DNA of 64,000 nt from Marinobacter szutsaonensis (GTDB lineage: Bacteria; Pseudomonadota; Gammaproteobacteria; Pseudomonadales; Oleiphilaceae). The DNA is taken from assembly GCF_039523335.1 (NCBI RefSeq), contig NZ_BAAAFC010000001.1:806001-870000 (forward strand). The letters are read 5' to 3'. This document shows, piece by piece, positions 63,351 to 64,000 of the stretch (position 1 is its first letter; the number at the start of each line of letters is the position of its first letter). Below the pieces are notes generated by a model. That model worked only from the letters and a program-made list of their open reading frames with translations, did no database searches and was not told where the DNA came from. The position numbers and the translations under genes are program-made.

Positions 63351-64000
63351 TCAGAGCCGGAGATCGGCTTCCCCCAAAGGAAGCACGCCTTTCAAGTCGA
63401 AAAGCACACCATCACCCTTCATATATTGACGAAGTTCAAAACTGGCCTTTTCTGCATATTCACGATGAGGCACAGCCAGGAAAACAGCGTCATATTCAGA
63501 CTGCGCCGGCTTTTCAATTAAAGAAATGCCATATTCATGCCGGGCTTCTTCGTTATCCGCCCAACAGTCGGTGACATCTACCTTGCAACCAAAATCTTCC
63601 AGCTCGCGAATCACATCAATCACCCGTGTATTTCGCAAGTCCGGACAATTCTCTTTAAAGGTCAGGCCCATCACCAATACTTTGGAGTCGGCAATCGTAA
63701 GGCCTTTCTTGATCATCGCCTTGACCAATTCGGCTGCCGCATACGGCCCCATATTATCGTTGACTCGACGGCCCGCCAGGATAATCTCCGGATGATAGCC
63801 AATGGCCTGGGCCTTATGGGTCAGATAATACGGATCCACCCCAATACAATGGCCGCCAACCAGCCCCGGCTTGAACGGCAGGAAATTCCACTTGGTACCG
63901 GCCGCCGCCAACACCTCATGGGTATCAATCTTCATCCGTGCAAAGATCATGGAAAGCTCATTCATCAGCGCAATGTTCAGATCCCGCTGGGTGTTCTCGA
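63351..64000 (-). CDS. tviB: UDP-sugar dehydrogenase (TviB/WbpA-like), N-terminus beyond window
   Basis: The last 216 residues of a nucleotide-sugar dehydrogenase. The catalytic Cys lies in GGHCIGVDPYYL, with KWNFLPFKPGLV before it and GLTFKENCPDLRNTRVIDV after it; ENTQRDLNIALMNELSMIF continues to the window edge. It fits the UDP-N-acetyl-hexosamine 6-dehydrogenases of the TviB/WbpO group, which make precursors of capsule or O-antigen. The symbol is tentative. More polysaccharide genes are likely beyond 64 kb. Confidence 0.88.
   Translation of the reverse strand, partial: ENTQRDLNIALMNELSMIFARMKIDTHEVLAAAGTKWNFLPFKPGLVGGHCIGVDPYYLTHKAQAIGYHPEIILAGRRVNDNMGPYAAAELVKAMIKKGLTIADSKVLVMGLTFKENCPDLRNTRVIDVIRELEDFGCKVDVTDCWADNEEARHEYGISLIEKPAQSEYDAVFLAVPHREYAEKASFELRQYMKGDGVLFDLKGVLPLGEADLRL

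Overview
The window reads as chromosomal DNA of a Marinobacter-like marine gammaproteobacterium. This is inferred from gene content and protein similarity, not from a search: a FleQ-type regulator, a Pseudomonas-like lexA-sulA-DUF6586 neighbourhood, TamAB, MvaT, GspN/C/D, PurE/PurK, and an initiator tRNA of gammaproteobacterial form. Both ends cut genes: fleQ-like on the left and a UDP-sugar dehydrogenase on the right.

Layout. 1-16 kb: fleQ-like regulator, a DUF1329 protein, the SOS pair lexA-sulA with two small neighbours, an amidoligase/glutamine-amidotransferase pair, a SIMPL protein, tamA-tamB, a voltage-sensor-like membrane protein and an amidase. 15.7-28.7 kb: a visibly less GC-rich signalling block with an atypical response regulator, an epimerase-like protein lacking its catalytic Tyr, a divergent EAL-like protein, a phage-CI-type repressor, a degenerate GGDEF-EAL protein, an HD-GYP response regulator translationally coupled to a large hybrid kinase, and a CHASE4 diguanylate cyclase. 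28.9-34 kb: tRNA-fMet, a thiolase and a FabG-like reductase whose upstream regions share a 43-bp element, and a tRNA Val-Asp-Val cluster. 34-48.5 kb: envelope proteins, purE-purK, sodB, lemA with an M48 peptidase, gspN-C-D, and groES-groEL behind a heat-shock promoter. 48.5-64 kb: fxsA, an SDR, an ATL protein, an AmpG-like MFS protein, yajQ, a response regulator, an AraC regulator, argG, sbcB, two exported surface-type proteins, a REP-associated transposase, mvaT and a nucleotide-sugar dehydrogenase.

Two non-coding systems stand out. (1) A family of about 53 imperfect 30-nt hairpins (GGGGTC...GACCCC) fills intergenic gaps. Only two lie before 33 kb; the rest lie between 33.2 and 62.8 kb. They are arranged as inverted pairs, eleven of them with a linker of exactly 35 nt, and they flank a RAYT (REP-associated tyrosine transposase) gene on both sides. 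This looks like a REP/BIME system with its own RAYT. (2) Three cloverleaf-like elements surround purE. Each has perfect or near-perfect 29-bp inverted arms. The outer 18 bp differ between copies yet stay complementary within each copy, and the conserved core folds into two GGA-loop hairpins resembling CsrA/RsmA sites. I do not recognise this second family.
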